A DNA stretch of 64,000 bases from Caulobacter sp. Its GTDB lineage: Bacteria > Pseudomonadota > Alphaproteobacteria > Caulobacterales > Caulobacteraceae. Where the stretch lies: positions 1 to 64,000 of the forward strand of contig NZ_JAGIBH010000011.1 of the NCBI RefSeq assembly GCF_017744445.1, given 5' to 3'. Below the pieces are notes generated by a model that had not been told where the DNA came from, did not search any database, and saw nothing but the letters and a program-made list of their open reading frames with translations. Below, piece after piece: positions 46,710 through 55,543 of this stretch; position 1 is the first letter of the stretch; every line of letters starts with the position of its first letter. Position numbers and translations under genes: made by a program.

Positions 46710-47557
46710 CGATCTCTGGAGCCGCCATCGTCGGCGGCGTCTGCGGCGCGCCGATCAAGCACTCGATGAGCCCGCTCATCCACAATGCCTGGATCGCGGC
46801 GGCCGGCCTCGACGCGGTCTATGCGCCGTTCGCGCCGACGCTCGAGAGCTTCGAAGCCTTCGTGAACGGCCTGCGCGGCGGAGCGATCAAGGGCCTGAAC
46901 GTCACCATCCCCTTCAAGGAGCGGGCCCTGGCCTGCGCCGACACCGTCAGCGACTTGGCTAGGATGGCCGGGGCGGCGAACCTGCTGGTCTTCAAGGAAG
47001 ACGGCTCGGTCCACGCCGACAATACCGACGGCCCTGGCATGCTCGGCGCCATCGCCGCCCAGGCTCCCGGCTTCGACGTCACCGCCGCGCCGGTCGTGAT
47101 CCTGGGCGCCGGCGGCGCGGCCCGCGGCGCGGTGGCGGCCCTGCTGCTGGCCGGCGCGCCCCAGGTGGCGATCGTCAATCGCACCCTGGCGCGGGCTCAG
47201 GAGCTGGTCGATGCGTTCGGCGACAAGGTGGTCGCCGCCGATGAAAGCGCCCTGCCCGATCTGTTGGCGCAGGCTGGCTTGATCATCAACGCCACCTCCC
47301 TGGGCCTGGCCGGCGGCGACGGTCCGGCGGCGGATTTCGCCCTGACCCCGGAAACCGCCGTGGTCATGGACATGGTCTACAAGCCGCTGCGCACCGAGTT
47401 CCTTCAACGCGCCGAGGCCGCCGGCCGTCGCACGGTGGACGGACTCGAGATGCTACTGCGCCAGGCGATCCCCAGCTTCGAGGCCTTCTACGGCGTGGCG
47501 CCGTCGCCCGAGGTCGACGTGCGCGGCATGGCCTTGAAGCTGCTCGGCGAGGCCTGA
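46706..47557 (+). CDS. aroE: Shikimate dehydrogenase
   Basis: A 283-residue NADPH-dependent enzyme of the shikimate pathway. The substrate site is [13 protein letters not shown] and [11 protein letters not shown] with the catalytic lysine; the nucleotide loop is [16 protein letters not shown] with [15 protein letters not shown]. It overlaps maf and is three bases from coaE. Length is normal. Confidence 0.95.
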   Translation: MTISGAAIVGGVCGAPIKHSMSPLIHNAWIAAAGLDAVYAPFAPTLESFEAFVNGLRGGAIKGLNVTIPFKERALACADTVSDLARMAGAANLLVFKEDGSVHADNTDGPGMLGAIAAQAPGFDVTAAPVVILGAGGAARGAVAALLLAGAPQVAIVNRTLARAQELVDAFGDKVVAADESALPDLLAQAGLIINATSLGLAGGDGPAADFALTPETAVVMDMVYKPLRTEFLQRAEAAGRRTVDGLEMLLRQAIPSFEAFYGVAPSPEVDVRGMALKLLGEA

Positions 47558-47560
47558 GCC

Positions 47561-48160
47561 ATGCTGATCTTGGGCCTGACCGGATCGATCGGCATGGGCA
47601 AGTCGACGACGTCGACCCTGTTCCAGGCCGAGGGTGTTCCCGTCTACGACTCCGACGCGGCGGTTCACGCGCTTTACGCCACCGGCGGCGCGGCGGTCGC
47701 CCCGGTCGAGGCGGCGTTTCCGGGCGTGGTCGTGAACGGCGCCATCGACCGGGCCAGGCTCAGCGCCCAGGTCGTCGGCAATTCCGAGGCCCTGGCCAAG
47801 CTGGAGCAGATCGTCCACCCGCTGGTCGGCGCCCATCGGATCGGCTTCTTCGAAAAGGCCCAGGCCGAGGGCCACGAGATCGTCGTCCTGGACATCCCGC
47901 TGCTGTTCGAGACCGGCGGCGAGAAGAAGGTCGACAAGGTGGTCGTGGTCTCGGCCCCCGCAGACGTCCAGCGGGCTCGCGTCCTGGCTCGCCCCGAGAT
48001 GACCCCGGAGAAGTTCGAAGCGATCCTGGCGCGCCAGACCCCCGACGCCGAAAAGCGCGCCCGCGCCGATTTCGTCATCGATACGAGCCGGGGCGTTGAA
48101 GCGGCTCACCAACAGGTCCGCGACCTTCTGACTCTGTTGAGAACTCCCGGCTCCGCTTGA
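47561..48160 (+). CDS. coaE: Dephospho-CoA kinase
   Basis: A 199-residue P-loop kinase performing the last step of CoA synthesis. Walker A is [17 protein letters not shown]; the [10 protein letters not shown] and [19 protein letters not shown] segments are typical. Start ATG 47561 lies three bases after the aroE stop. Confidence 0.95.
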   Translation: MLILGLTGSIGMGKSTTSTLFQAEGVPVYDSDAAVHALYATGGAAVAPVEAAFPGVVVNGAIDRARLSAQVVGNSEALAKLEQIVHPLVGAHRIGFFEKAQAEGHEIVVLDIPLLFETGGEKKVDKVVVVSAPADVQRARVLARPEMTPEKFEAILARQTPDAEKRARADFVIDTSRGVEAAHQQVRDLLTLLRTPGSA

Positions 48161-48191
48161 AGCGGCGCTCGAAGCGCTCCATTGAAGGGCC

Positions 48192-48902
48192 ATGGCCCGG
48201 GAAATCATCCTCGACACCGAAACCACCGGCTTCGATCCGAAGACGGGCGACCGCCTGGTCGAAATCGGCTGCATCGAGGTGGTCGAATTCATGCCGACCG
48301 GCCGCAACTTTCACGAATATTGCGACCCGCTGCGCGACATGCCGGCCGAGGCCGAGAAGGTCCACGGCCTGTCGTCGGCCTTCCTGACCGGCAAGCCCAA
48401 GTTCCACGAGATCGCCGACAAGTTCCTGGAGTTCGTCGGCGACAGCGTCGTGGTCGCCCACAACGCCGCCTTCGACCGCTCGTTCATCAATTTCGAGCTG
48501 GAAAAGTGCGGCCGCGCGCCGATCGCCGAGGAACGCTGGATCGACACCTTGGCCATGGCCAAGAAGCGCTTTCCGGGCATGTACAATTCGCTCGACGCGC
48601 TGTGTAAGCGTTTCAAGATCAGCCTGGACAGCCGCGACAAGCACGGGGCGCTGATCGACTCGCACCTGCTGGCCGAGGTCTATCTGGAACTGCAGGGCGG
48701 CAAGGAACGCGCCCTGGAACTGACCCATGTCGAGGCCCTGTCGGTCTCGGCCGCGGTGCAAGGCTCGTACGGCGCCCGTCCGCGTCCCCTGCCCTTCCGC
48801 TCGACCGACGCCGAACGCGAAGTCCACGCCGCCTGGATCCGCAAGAACCTCAAGGACGGTGCGCTCTGGATCAAGCAGGGCGTCGTCGCGGCCGAAGGCT
48901 AG
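48192..48902 (+). CDS. dnaQ: DNA polymerase III subunit epsilon
   Basis: A 236-residue proofreading exonuclease of the DEDDh type. Exo I is IILDTETTGFDPKTGDRLVEIG, Exo II is VVAHNAAFDRSFINFEL, and Exo III is KHGALIDSHLLAEVYLEL with the catalytic histidine and aspartate. It is the last gene of the ppsR-maf-aroE-coaE-dnaQ group and overlaps the convergent regulator gene by four bases. Confidence 0.95.
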   Translation: MAREIILDTETTGFDPKTGDRLVEIGCIEVVEFMPTGRNFHEYCDPLRDMPAEAEKVHGLSSAFLTGKPKFHEIADKFLEFVGDSVVVAHNAAFDRSFINFELEKCGRAPIAEERWIDTLAMAKKRFPGMYNSLDALCKRFKISLDSRDKHGALIDSHLLAEVYLELQGGKERALELTHVEALSVSAAVQGSYGARPRPLPFRSTDAEREVHAAWIRKNLKDGALWIKQGVVAAEG

Positions 48903-49729
48903 ACCAGCAAGGTCTTGACCGCCGCCAGGTCCTCCGGCGTCGCCGGGTTGTAGACGATCATCGCCAGGTCCGGTCGGCCGTCGACGCCGAAGGCCGAGTA
49001 CTCGAACGCTACCGCGCCCAGCACCGGATGGCGCAGGCGCTTGATCCCTTCGCCATAGTGGCGGACGTCGTTGTCGGCCCACATCGTTGCGAAGTCGGGA
49101 CTGCGGGCGGTCAGCTCGGCGATCAGGGCCTGGACCCCGGCCTCGTTTCCCGCCCCCACCCGCGCGACGTCGGCGCGGAAGGCGGCGACGACGAAGCGGC
49201 CTACGCTTTCCCACTCGGTGTTGAACGCTCGTGAGCGCGGATCGCAGAAGATCCGTCGCAGGATGTTGCGCTCCTCGACCGGCAGTTCGCCATAGTCGGC
49301 CAGCACCAGGGTCGCGGCGCGGTTCCAGGCGACGACGTCCCAGGTCGGGGTCTTGATCAGGGCCGGGCTGGGCGACAGCGCGTCCAGCACGCGTTGCAGG
49401 CGTGGGGTCACGCCCTGGGCCTCGCGGTAGCGGACATCCGGTGCGCGGCCCAGGCCCAGCAGGAACAGGTGCTCGCGCTCGACCTCGGTCAGCATCAGGG
49501 CGCGGGCGATGCGGTCCAGCACGTCGGCCGAGGCCGCCCCGCCCCGGCCCTGCTCCAGCCAGGTGTACCAGGTGGCGCTGATATGGGCGCGCTGGGCGAC
49601 CTCTTCGCGGCGTAGGCCTGGCGTACGGCGGCGCGCGCCGGAAAAGCCGAGCGCCGCGGCGTCCAGCCTGGCCCGGCGGTCGCGCAGGAAAGCCCCTAGA
49701 GGGTTCTCGGTCGAGATCGGCGCGTTCAT
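48899..49729 (-). CDS. XRE-family regulator with MmyB/MLTR ligand-binding domain
   Basis: A 276-residue regulator: an N-terminal helix-turn-helix (about residues 10-80; RRRTPGLRREEVAQRAHISATWYTWLEQGRG) and a C-terminal PAS-like MLTR domain (about 105-270; VVAWNRAATLVLADYG, WADNDVRHYGEGIKRLRHPVLG, LAMIVYNPATPEDLAAV). Members of this group sense fatty acids or small hydrophobics and often repress a divergent dehydrogenase gene, here the epimerase-type gene at 49823. A perfect inverted repeat at 49740-49755 lies just upstream of its start. Confidence 0.85.
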   Translation of the reverse strand: MNAPISTENPLGAFLRDRRARLDAAALGFSGARRRTPGLRREEVAQRAHISATWYTWLEQGRGGAASADVLDRIARALMLTEVEREHLFLLGLGRAPDVRYREAQGVTPRLQRVLDALSPSPALIKTPTWDVVAWNRAATLVLADYGELPVEERNILRRIFCDPRSRAFNTEWESVGRFVVAAFRADVARVGAGNEAGVQALIAELTARSPDFATMWADNDVRHYGEGIKRLRHPVLGAVAFEYSAFGVDGRPDLAMIVYNPATPEDLAAVKTLLV

Positions 49730-49739
49730 CCTGTTAGAC

Positions 49740-49755
49740 CTTATACCCGTATAAG
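49740..49755. promoter_or_regulatory. Probable operator between the MmyB regulator and epimerase genes
   Basis: CTTATAC CC GTATAAG is a perfect 16-base inverted repeat, 11 bases ahead of the regulator start and 67 bases ahead of the epimerase start. It is the best candidate for binding by the neighbouring regulator. Confidence 0.55.
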
Positions 49756-49791
49756 CTCACGACTTTAACAGGATGATCATAGCGCCCAGGA

Positions 49792-49807
49792 TGTTCCACG
49801 TGAAATC
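49792..49807. promoter_or_regulatory. parS: parS site on the right side of Cori
   Basis: TGTTCCACGTGAAATC matches the parS consensus at about 14 of 16 positions, 15 bases before the epimerase ATG and 4.6 kb to the right of the origin. Confidence 0.82.
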
Positions 49808-49822
49808 CCCGGAGATATCCCC

Positions 49823-50689
49823 ATGCGTATTTTTGTCACCGGCGCCACCGGCTTCGTCGGCTCGGCCGTCGTCCAGGAGCTGATCGCCCATGGCCACCAG
49901 GTGCTGGGCCTCTCGCGCTCGGAACTCGGCCTGGCCCAACTGAAGGCGGCCGGCGCCGAGGCGGTGCTCGGCACGCTCGACGATCATGATGTCCTGACCC
50001 AAGGCGCGGCCGCCTGCGACGGTGTCATCCACACCGCCTTCAACCACGATTTCTCGAAGTTCTCCGAGAACGCCCAGCAAGACGGCCGGGCCATCGGCGT
50101 TCTGGGCGCGGCGCTGGAAGGCACGACCAAGCCGATCCTGGTGACCTCGGGCACGGCCATGCTGGCCGTCGGCCGGGTGGCGACCGAAGACGATCGGCCC
50201 GGCGGTCACTCGCCGCGTATCTCCGAGCCCTCGGCCGACGCTCTGGTTGCCAAGGGTGTCCGGGCTTCGGTCGTGCGCCTGGCGCCGACCACCCATGGGG
50301 CCGGCGATCATGGCTTCGTGCCGATGCTGATCGACCTGGCGCGTGAGAAAGGCGTCGCGGCCTATATCGGCGAAGGCGACAACAGGTGGTCGGCGGTCCA
50401 TCGCAGCGACGCCGCCCGGCTCTACCGTCTGGCGATCGAGCGTGGCGCGGCCGGCGAGCGTTATCACGCCGTGGCCGAGGAGGCCGTGCCGATGAAGACG
50501 ATCGCCGCCGCCATCGGCAAGGGTCTGGGCCTGCCGGTCGAGAGCCGGCCGGCCGAGCACTTCGGGTGGTTCGCGATGTTCGCCGGCATGGACGCGGCGA
50601 CCTCGGCGGTTTGGACGCGCGAGACCCTGGGCTGGACCCCGACCGGGCCGAGCTTGGCGGAGGATCTGGAAGGCGCCGGATACTTCTAA
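49823..50689 (+). CDS. NAD-dependent epimerase/dehydratase (SDR) family protein
   Basis: A 288-residue extended short-chain dehydrogenase. The NAD(P) motif is IFVTGATGFVGSAVVQELIAHGH; the nucleotide-sugar or isomeric NAD(P)-binding family signature ends in VRLAPTTHGAGDHGFVP and AVAEEAVPMKTIAAAIGKGL. The typical YxxxK is not obvious, so the catalytic chemistry is unclear. The gene is divergent from the MmyB-type regulator and probably its target. It is followed by repeat family B copy 2. Confidence 0.82.
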   Translation: MRIFVTGATGFVGSAVVQELIAHGHQVLGLSRSELGLAQLKAAGAEAVLGTLDDHDVLTQGAAACDGVIHTAFNHDFSKFSENAQQDGRAIGVLGAALEGTTKPILVTSGTAMLAVGRVATEDDRPGGHSPRISEPSADALVAKGVRASVVRLAPTTHGAGDHGFVPMLIDLAREKGVAAYIGEGDNRWSAVHRSDAARLYRLAIERGAAGERYHAVAEEAVPMKTIAAAIGKGLGLPVESRPAEHFGWFAMFAGMDAATSAVWTRETLGWTPTGPSLAEDLEGAGYF

Positions 50690-50697
50690 CCCAGCTT

Positions 50698-50782
50698 GTC
50701 ATCCCGGCCGCAGCGAAGCGGAGAGCCGGGACCGCCGGAAGCGCTGAGCCTGTTGCGGTCCCGGGTCTTCGCCCGGGATGAC
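50698..50782. repeat. Intergenic inverted repeat, family B, copy 2
   Basis: Begins GTCATCCCGGCCGCAGCGAAGC and ends CCCGGGATGAC like copies at 23868 and 52700; the centre is shorter here. It separates the convergent epimerase and xthA genes. Confidence 0.88.
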
Positions 50783-50790
50783 AAAGGTGG

Positions 50791-51597
50791 TTAGACCTTC
50801 AGGTCCGCCGTCACCGGCGCGTGGTCGCTGGGGCGTTCCCATTCGCGCACCGTGTCGTGGACGCGCGAGCTGACCTTGCCGTCCACGATCGCCGCGTCGC
50901 GCAGGCCGGGGCTCGCGAGAATATGGTCCAGGCGCAGGCCGCGGTTGGACTTGCGGAAGTCGGCGGCGCGGTAGCTCCACCAGGAAAACAGCTTCTCGGG
51001 CTCGGGCGTGGCCAGGCGCGGCAGATCCAGCAGGTCCATCGACTTCATCATGGCGTCGAAGGCTTCCAGCTCGGGCGGGGTGTGGCTGACCACCTTCAGC
51101 ATCTGGCGGTGGCTCCAGACGTCGTTCTCGCCGGGCGCGATGTTCAGGTCGCCGGTGACGATCAGCGGCGCCTTGGGGTCGCGCTTTTTCAGGGCGGCGG
51201 TCAGGGTCTCGTAGAAGTCCAGCTTGTGGTCGAACTTCGGATTGCCGATGCGGTCGGGCGTGTCGCCGCCAGCCGGGATGTAGAAGTTCTGGATATCGAC
51301 GCCGGCCACCTTGACCGCCACGCAGCGGGCATGGCCCTCGCGGCAGTTCATCAGGGTCGGCACATCCTCGAACGGCAGGCGCGAGGCGATGGCCACCCCA
51401 TGCCAGCCCTTCTGGCCGGCGATCTTCAGGTGCGACAGGCCCATGGCCTCGAAGGCCTCACGCGGGAACTCGCCGTCCTGGCACTTGATCTCCTGCATGC
51501 ACAGGACGTCCGGAGCCTGCTCGTCGACGAAACGGGCGGCCTGTTCGGCGCGGAGGCGGACGGAATTGACGTTCCAGGTGGCGATACGGAGGCGCAT
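50791..51597 (-). CDS. xthA: Exodeoxyribonuclease III
   Basis: A 268-residue AP endonuclease/3'-exonuclease of base-excision repair. The N-terminal metal site is RIATWNVNSVRLRAEQ with CMQEIKCQDGEFP; later GWHGVAIASRLPF, FYIPAGGDTPDRIGNP, GDLNIAPGENDVW, and the C-terminal RLDHILAS and SDHAPVTADL are conserved. A possible leader ORF with its own terminator lies upstream at 51683-51840. Confidence 0.95.
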   Translation of the reverse strand: MRLRIATWNVNSVRLRAEQAARFVDEQAPDVLCMQEIKCQDGEFPREAFEAMGLSHLKIAGQKGWHGVAIASRLPFEDVPTLMNCREGHARCVAVKVAGVDIQNFYIPAGGDTPDRIGNPKFDHKLDFYETLTAALKKRDPKAPLIVTGDLNIAPGENDVWSHRQMLKVVSHTPPELEAFDAMMKSMDLLDLPRLATPEPEKLFSWWSYRAADFRKSNRGLRLDHILASPGLRDAAIVDGKVSSRVHDTVREWERPSDHAPVTADLKV

Positions 51598-51682
51598 GGC
51601 TTGGCTCTAAAGCCTTTGCCGAACCCTGAAAAGGGAAACGCCAGCGCTTCAGGACTGACGCCCGGCCAGCGGCCGGTCACCC

Positions 51683-51721
51683 AAAAGAAAAACGCCCCGG
51701 ACGCCTTAGCGTCCGGGGGCG
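51683..51721 (-). terminator. Rho-independent terminator downstream of the 25-codon ORF
   Basis: On the minus strand a 12-base GC-rich stem with one bulged base (GCCCCCGGACGC / GCGTCCGGGGC) and a TAAG loop is followed by TTTTTCTTTT. It lies 5 bases after the stop of the 25-codon ORF and 86 bases before the xthA start. Confidence 0.88.
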
Positions 51722-51726
51722 AAAGT

Positions 51727-51804
51727 CTAGTCTCTCATGCCGCCGCCGGGAGGGGATAGGATCCGGCACGGTTCGCGAAGAGCGGGTCGGTCGCTCATCG
51801 CCAT
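51727..51804 (-). CDS. Candidate 25-residue leader peptide or small protein
   Basis: The minus strand reads MAMSDRPALREPCRILSPPG and then GGMRD before a TAG stop. The ATG at 51802-51804 lies only 6-7 bases after the candidate -10 element, implying a leaderless message; a second ATG two codons later gives 23 residues. The terminator at 51683-51721 starts immediately after it. A promoter, short ORF and terminator in this order, upstream of xthA, look like a transcriptional attenuator or an independent small gene. An untranslated small RNA from the same promoter is equally possible. Confidence 0.4.
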   Translation of the reverse strand: MAMSDRPALREPCRILSPPGGGMRD

Positions 51805-51810
51805 GCGTGT

Positions 51811-51840
51811 TAAATATGCCACTTCAAAACTTTTAGTCAA
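51811..51840 (-). promoter_or_regulatory. Candidate promoter for the small ORF upstream of xthA
   Basis: On the minus strand TTGACT (51835-51840), an 18-base spacer, then TATTTA (51811-51816). The expected start of transcription falls on or beside the ATG of the 25-codon ORF. Confidence 0.5.
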
Positions 51841-51903
51841 CCCCGAAGCGGGTTGATTCTTGCCTGTTGTGGTAATGTCACATTCACGACCAACGGACAG
51901 GCT

Positions 51904-52545
51904 CTAGGGCTTCCCGACCTTGCGGCGCGGATCCGTCAGCACGAACAGCGCCGGATCCAGGCCCGAGGTCTCGGAAAACTCGCTGAGGCGCACGCGGGTC
52001 GTGCCGCCCTTCAGGTCGGTGATCGTCCAGCCCATCAGGCCTATCGGCGAATTGGAAAAGTCGATCGAGATCCGGCCCAGGGCCTGACGGCGGGCGTCCT
52101 GCGCGACGATCGTGAAGCCGTCGGCCAGCGGGCGAATGTCGGTGATGGTCACGCCGCGATCCAGGCGGACTTCGCGCGCCAGCAGCAGATTCAGCGGCGT
52201 CTTGCTGAGCGGATAGCTCTGGAAGGTCTTCAGCCGGCTGTCGAAGATGTTGACGTTGTTGCCGTTGCTGACCACCAGCAGGCCGGCCGGCGGATCATAG
52301 GCGAACCGCGCCTTGCCCGGACGCTGCAGATAGAGCGTGCCCGTGGTCTGGGTCCCGCGCGCGTCGGTCTGCACGAAGCGACCCTTGGCCGACGACAGGC
52401 CCTGGATATAGGCGGTGGCCTTGTCCAGCAGCGCCTGCTGCTCGGCGTTCAGCTTGGCCGGAGCGGGCGCGGCCTGCTGGGCGAAAGCGGGGGAAGCGAT
52501 GGCGGCGGCCAGGCCGGCCGCGAGAAGGAAACGGCGATTGGTCAT
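51904..52545 (-). CDS. lolA: Outer-membrane lipoprotein carrier LolA-like protein
   Basis: A 213-residue periplasmic protein with a signal peptide (FLLAAGLAAAIASPAFAQ). The LolA beta-sheet framework is seen in KGRFVQTDARGTQTTGTLYLQRPGKARFAYDPPAGLLVVSNG and KTFQSYPLSKTPLNLLL; it shuttles lipoproteins to the outer membrane. It stands alone with ftsK upstream, separated by a family B repeat. Confidence 0.88.
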   Translation of the reverse strand: MTNRRFLLAAGLAAAIASPAFAQQAAPAPAKLNAEQQALLDKATAYIQGLSSAKGRFVQTDARGTQTTGTLYLQRPGKARFAYDPPAGLLVVSNGNNVNIFDSRLKTFQSYPLSKTPLNLLLAREVRLDRGVTITDIRPLADGFTIVAQDARRQALGRISIDFSNSPIGLMGWTITDLKGGTTRVRLSEFSETSGLDPALFVLTDPRRKVGKP

Positions 52546-52699
52546 TCGGACTCCTTAAGCCCAACCTTGGCCGCCGCGAAGGCCGCCGCGAGGCCATTTT
52601 CCGGCGCCCCGATGAAGCGCCGTTCAGGTTGGGCTCTAGATTGGGACGTGAGGAACGCCTGCTCAAGGTGAAGGTTGCCCTTCCCCTACACCAGACCCT

Positions 52700-52797
52700 G
52701 TCATCCCGGCCGCAGCGAAGCGGAGAGCCGGGACCGCGGAAAGCTCAGCGCTTCCGGCGGTCCCGGATCGGCGCGCGGCGCGCTTGTCCGGGATGAC
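52700..52797. repeat. Intergenic inverted repeat, family B, copy 3
   Basis: GTCATCCCGGCCGCAGCGAAGC at one end and GTCCGGGATGAC at the other, with GGCGCGCGGCGCGC in the interior. It lies downstream of the ftsK stop, which is only six bases away. Confidence 0.88.
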
Positions 52798-52802
52798 AGT
52801 TT

Positions 52803-55274
52803 TTAGAGCGGCGGCGGTGGCGGAGCCAGGATCTCGCGCTTGCCCGCGTGGTTGGCGGCGCCGACGACGCCTTCCTTCTCCATCCGCTCCATCAAGGAGG
52901 CGGCGCGGTTGTAGCCGATCTGCAGGCGGCGCTGGATGTAGCTGGTCGAGGCCTTGCGGTCGCGGGTGACCACGGCCACGGCGTGGTCGTAGAGGTCGTT
53001 GGCCCCGCCCTCGCCCGAGAACGCGCCCTCGATCGCCTCTTCCTGCTCTTCGTCGCCGCCGGCGGTGACTTCTTCCAGGTATTGCGGAATGCCCTGGTCG
53101 CGCAGGAACTTGGCCACGGCCTCGACCTCGCCATCGCTGACGAACGGGCCGTGCAGGCGGGTGATGCGGCCGCCGCCGGCCATGTAGAGCATGTCGCCCT
53201 GGCCCAGCAGCTGCTCGGCGCCCTGCTCGCCCAGGATGGTGCGGGCGTCGATCTTCGACGTGACCTGGAAGCTGATCCGGGTCGGGAAGTTGGCCTTGAT
53301 GGTGCCGGTGATGACGTCGACCGACGGGCGCTGGGTGGCCATGATCAGGTGGATGCCGGCGGCGCGGGCCATCTGGGCCAGACGCTGCACGGCGCCTTCG
53401 ATGTCCTTGCCGGCCACCATCATCAGGTCGGCGACCTCGTCGATGACGACGACCAGATAGGGCATCGGCTCGGGACGGATCTGCTCGGTCTCGTAGATCG
53501 GCCGGCCGGCGTCGTCGAAGCCCGTCTGCACGGTGCGCTCGAAGTGCTCGCCCTTGGCCGCGGCCTCGTTGGCCTTTTCGTTGTAGCCGCCGATGTTGCG
53601 CACGCCGATCTTGGACATGCGGCGATAGCGGTCCTCCATCTCGCGCACGGTCCACTTCAGGGCCACGACGGCTTTCTTGGGATCGGTCACGACGGGGGCC
53701 AGCAGGTGCGGGATGCCGTCATAGACCGACAGTTCCAGCATCTTGGGATCGACCATGATGAAGCGGCACTTCTCGGGCGGCAGCTTGTACAGGATCGACA
53801 GGATCATGGCGTTGACGCCGACCGACTTGCCCGAGCCGGTCGTACCGGCGATCAGCAGGTGGGGCATCTTGGCCAGGTCGGCGATATAGGGCTCGCCGCC
53901 GATGGTCTCGCCCAGCGCCATGGGCAGGATCTGGCTGGCCTTTTCGTAATCGGCGCTGGACAGCAGGTCGCGCAGATAGACCGTCTCGCGCTTGGAGTTT
54001 GGCATTTCGATGCCGATGGCGTTGCGGCCCTGGGCCACGGCGACGCGGCACGAGATCACGCTCATCGAGCGGGCGATGTCGTCGGCCAACGCCACGACGC
54101 GGGCGGTCTTCACGCCCGGAGCCGGCACCAGCTCGTACATGGTGACCACCGGGCCGGGGCGGATCTGGTCGATCTGGCCCTTGACGCCGAACTCGGCCAG
54201 CACGCTTTCCAGCAGGCGGGCGTTCTGGCGCAGGGCGCCGGCGTCGACTTCCGACGAGCGCGGCTTGGACTTGGCCAGCATGGCCAGTTCCGGCAGCTGG
54301 AAGCCCTCGTTCTCTTCGAAGTCGAAGGTCTTCTGCTGTTCGCGCTGCTCGCGGCCGCTTTCCTTGACGGGGGCTTTCGGCTTGGCGATGGCCATCGGAC
54401 GGGCGTCGAGCATGTCCTCGAACTCGTCCTCGTCGTCCTGAGGCGGCGGCGGGGTATAGGCGCGTTCGGGAGAGGCGACGGCGGCGGGCGCGGCGACGAT
54501 CATCCCGTCGTCCTCGTCCTCGTCCTCGTCGTCGATCGGCGGCAGGCGGCGTTCGCGCTTGGGGGCGGCTTCGGCCTTTTCCTTCTTGGGGCGAGCGGCT
54601 TTCGGCGCCGGCGTGGCGACAGGTTCCGGCTCGGCGCGCATGCGCGGCTGCAGGGCGTTGCTGACGGCGGTGTGGATGGCGTCGGGATCGACCTCGCGCA
54701 CGCCGATGGCGAAGCCCAGGGCGACGATGGCGGCGACGGCGAACAGGATGGCGGCGATGACGGTCGCGCCGGGGATGTGGGCAAAGCCCAGGACGCCGGC
54801 CACGCCGTGCAGCAGCGCGTCACCCCAAAAACCGCCCAGGCCCTTTTCCAGCTGCCAGATCGCCGGCGGCGGGGGGGCCGCCAGGGTGGCCGACAGCGCC
54901 AGAAGACCCAGCGCGCCGACGACCGCGCGCTGGCGCAGGTCCTTGCGCTCGGCGTCCGGGTCGGCCTGGGCCACGCGGGTGACGCCGAACACCAGCATCA
55001 GCAATGCGACCCCCCAGGCCGACAGGCCCAGAGATTGCATGAGCAGGTCGGAGATCACCGCGCCGACGCTGCCCAGCGCGTTGCGGGCCGGCTCGCCGGT
55101 GGCGGCGTTGATGCTGGGATCGGTGGCGTTGTAGGTGGCGATGGCCAGCAGCAGGCCGGCCCCGATCACGGTGACGACCCCGCCCCGGAACCGGGCGGTC
55201 CAGGGCTGGACCCAGCCGTAACGGACCGCATCCCACAGGAGCTCCGTCGTGGATCGCCGCGCGGCTCGCGCCAT
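52803..55274 (-). CDS. ftsK: DNA translocase FtsK
   Basis: An 823-residue septal DNA pump for chromosome dimer resolution and terminus segregation. Four transmembrane segments occupy about residues 25-190; a Pro/Ala/acidic linker (about 200-350) follows; the RecA-like motor has Walker [15 protein letters not shown] and Walker [14 protein letters not shown]; the C-terminal gamma winged helix ([29 protein letters not shown]) recognises KOPS. ATG 55272-55274 is preferred to a TTG 18 bases upstream. It is shorter than the E. coli protein because of a short linker. Confidence 0.95.
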   Translation of the reverse strand: MARAARRSTTELLWDAVRYGWVQPWTARFRGGVVTVIGAGLLLAIATYNATDPSINAATGEPARNALGSVGAVISDLLMQSLGLSAWGVALLMLVFGVTRVAQADPDAERKDLRQRAVVGALGLLALSATLAAPPPPAIWQLEKGLGGFWGDALLHGVAGVLGFAHIPGATVIAAILFAVAAIVALGFAIGVREVDPDAIHTAVSNALQPRMRAEPEPVATPAPKAARPKKEKAEAAPKRERRLPPIDDEDEDEDDGMIVAAPAAVASPERAYTPPPPQDDEDEFEDMLDARPMAIAKPKAPVKESGREQREQQKTFDFEENEGFQLPELAMLAKSKPRSSEVDAGALRQNARLLESVLAEFGVKGQIDQIRPGPVVTMYELVPAPGVKTARVVALADDIARSMSVISCRVAVAQGRNAIGIEMPNSKRETVYLRDLLSSADYEKASQILPMALGETIGGEPYIADLAKMPHLLIAGTTGSGKSVGVNAMILSILYKLPPEKCRFIMVDPKMLELSVYDGIPHLLAPVVTDPKKAVVALKWTVREMEDRYRRMSKIGVRNIGGYNEKANEAAAKGEHFERTVQTGFDDAGRPIYETEQIRPEPMPYLVVVIDEVADLMMVAGKDIEGAVQRLAQMARAAGIHLIMATQRPSVDVITGTIKANFPTRISFQVTSKIDARTILGEQGAEQLLGQGDMLYMAGGGRITRLHGPFVSDGEVEAVAKFLRDQGIPQYLEEVTAGGDEEQEEAIEGAFSGEGGANDLYDHAVAVVTRDRKASTSYIQRRLQIGYNRAASLMERMEKEGVVGAANHAGKREILAPPPPPL

Positions 55275-55350
55275 GAAAGTCTCCGAACTCAACTTCGTAT
55301 CCCGGGCCCTGCCGAAACAGGGCGAACCGCGATGTTGTGCCCGAAGAGGG

Positions 55351-55365
55351 TTAAGAGCCGTTTAC
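55351..55365. promoter_or_regulatory. Imperfect CtrA-like box upstream of ftsK
   Basis: TTAA GAGCCGT TTAC has one mismatch from TTAA-N7-TTAA and lies 77 bases before the ftsK start. With chance matches common, the call is weak. Confidence 0.3.
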
Positions 55366-55411
55366 GGCGTTCGTCAGGAAATGATTCAGAATGTCGCGGA
55401 TCATTCCAAAA

Positions 55412-55537
55412 CCCGTCTTCCCGGCGAAAGCCGGGACCCAGCTGGAAGAGCGCTGGGGCGGGTTCTATGAGCTCAGCGCTCTTCCGGTCATCCCCAACGC
55501 CATGAGATCTGGGCCCCGGCTTTCGCCGGGGAAACGG
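55412..55537. repeat. Intergenic inverted repeat, family A, copy 3
   Basis: Arms 55412-55438 and 55511-55537 share the family A core; the interior GGGTTCTATGAGCTCAGCG... GAGATCTGGG matches copy 2. It lies between ftsK and murI and ends seven bases before the murI stop codon. Confidence 0.9.
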
Positions 55538-55543
55538 AGAACG

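Noticed and set aside
52848-55505. 885-codon open frame on the plus strand across ftsK
   Set aside because: Antisense shadow of ftsK, rich in His, Gly and Asp with no recognisable domain.
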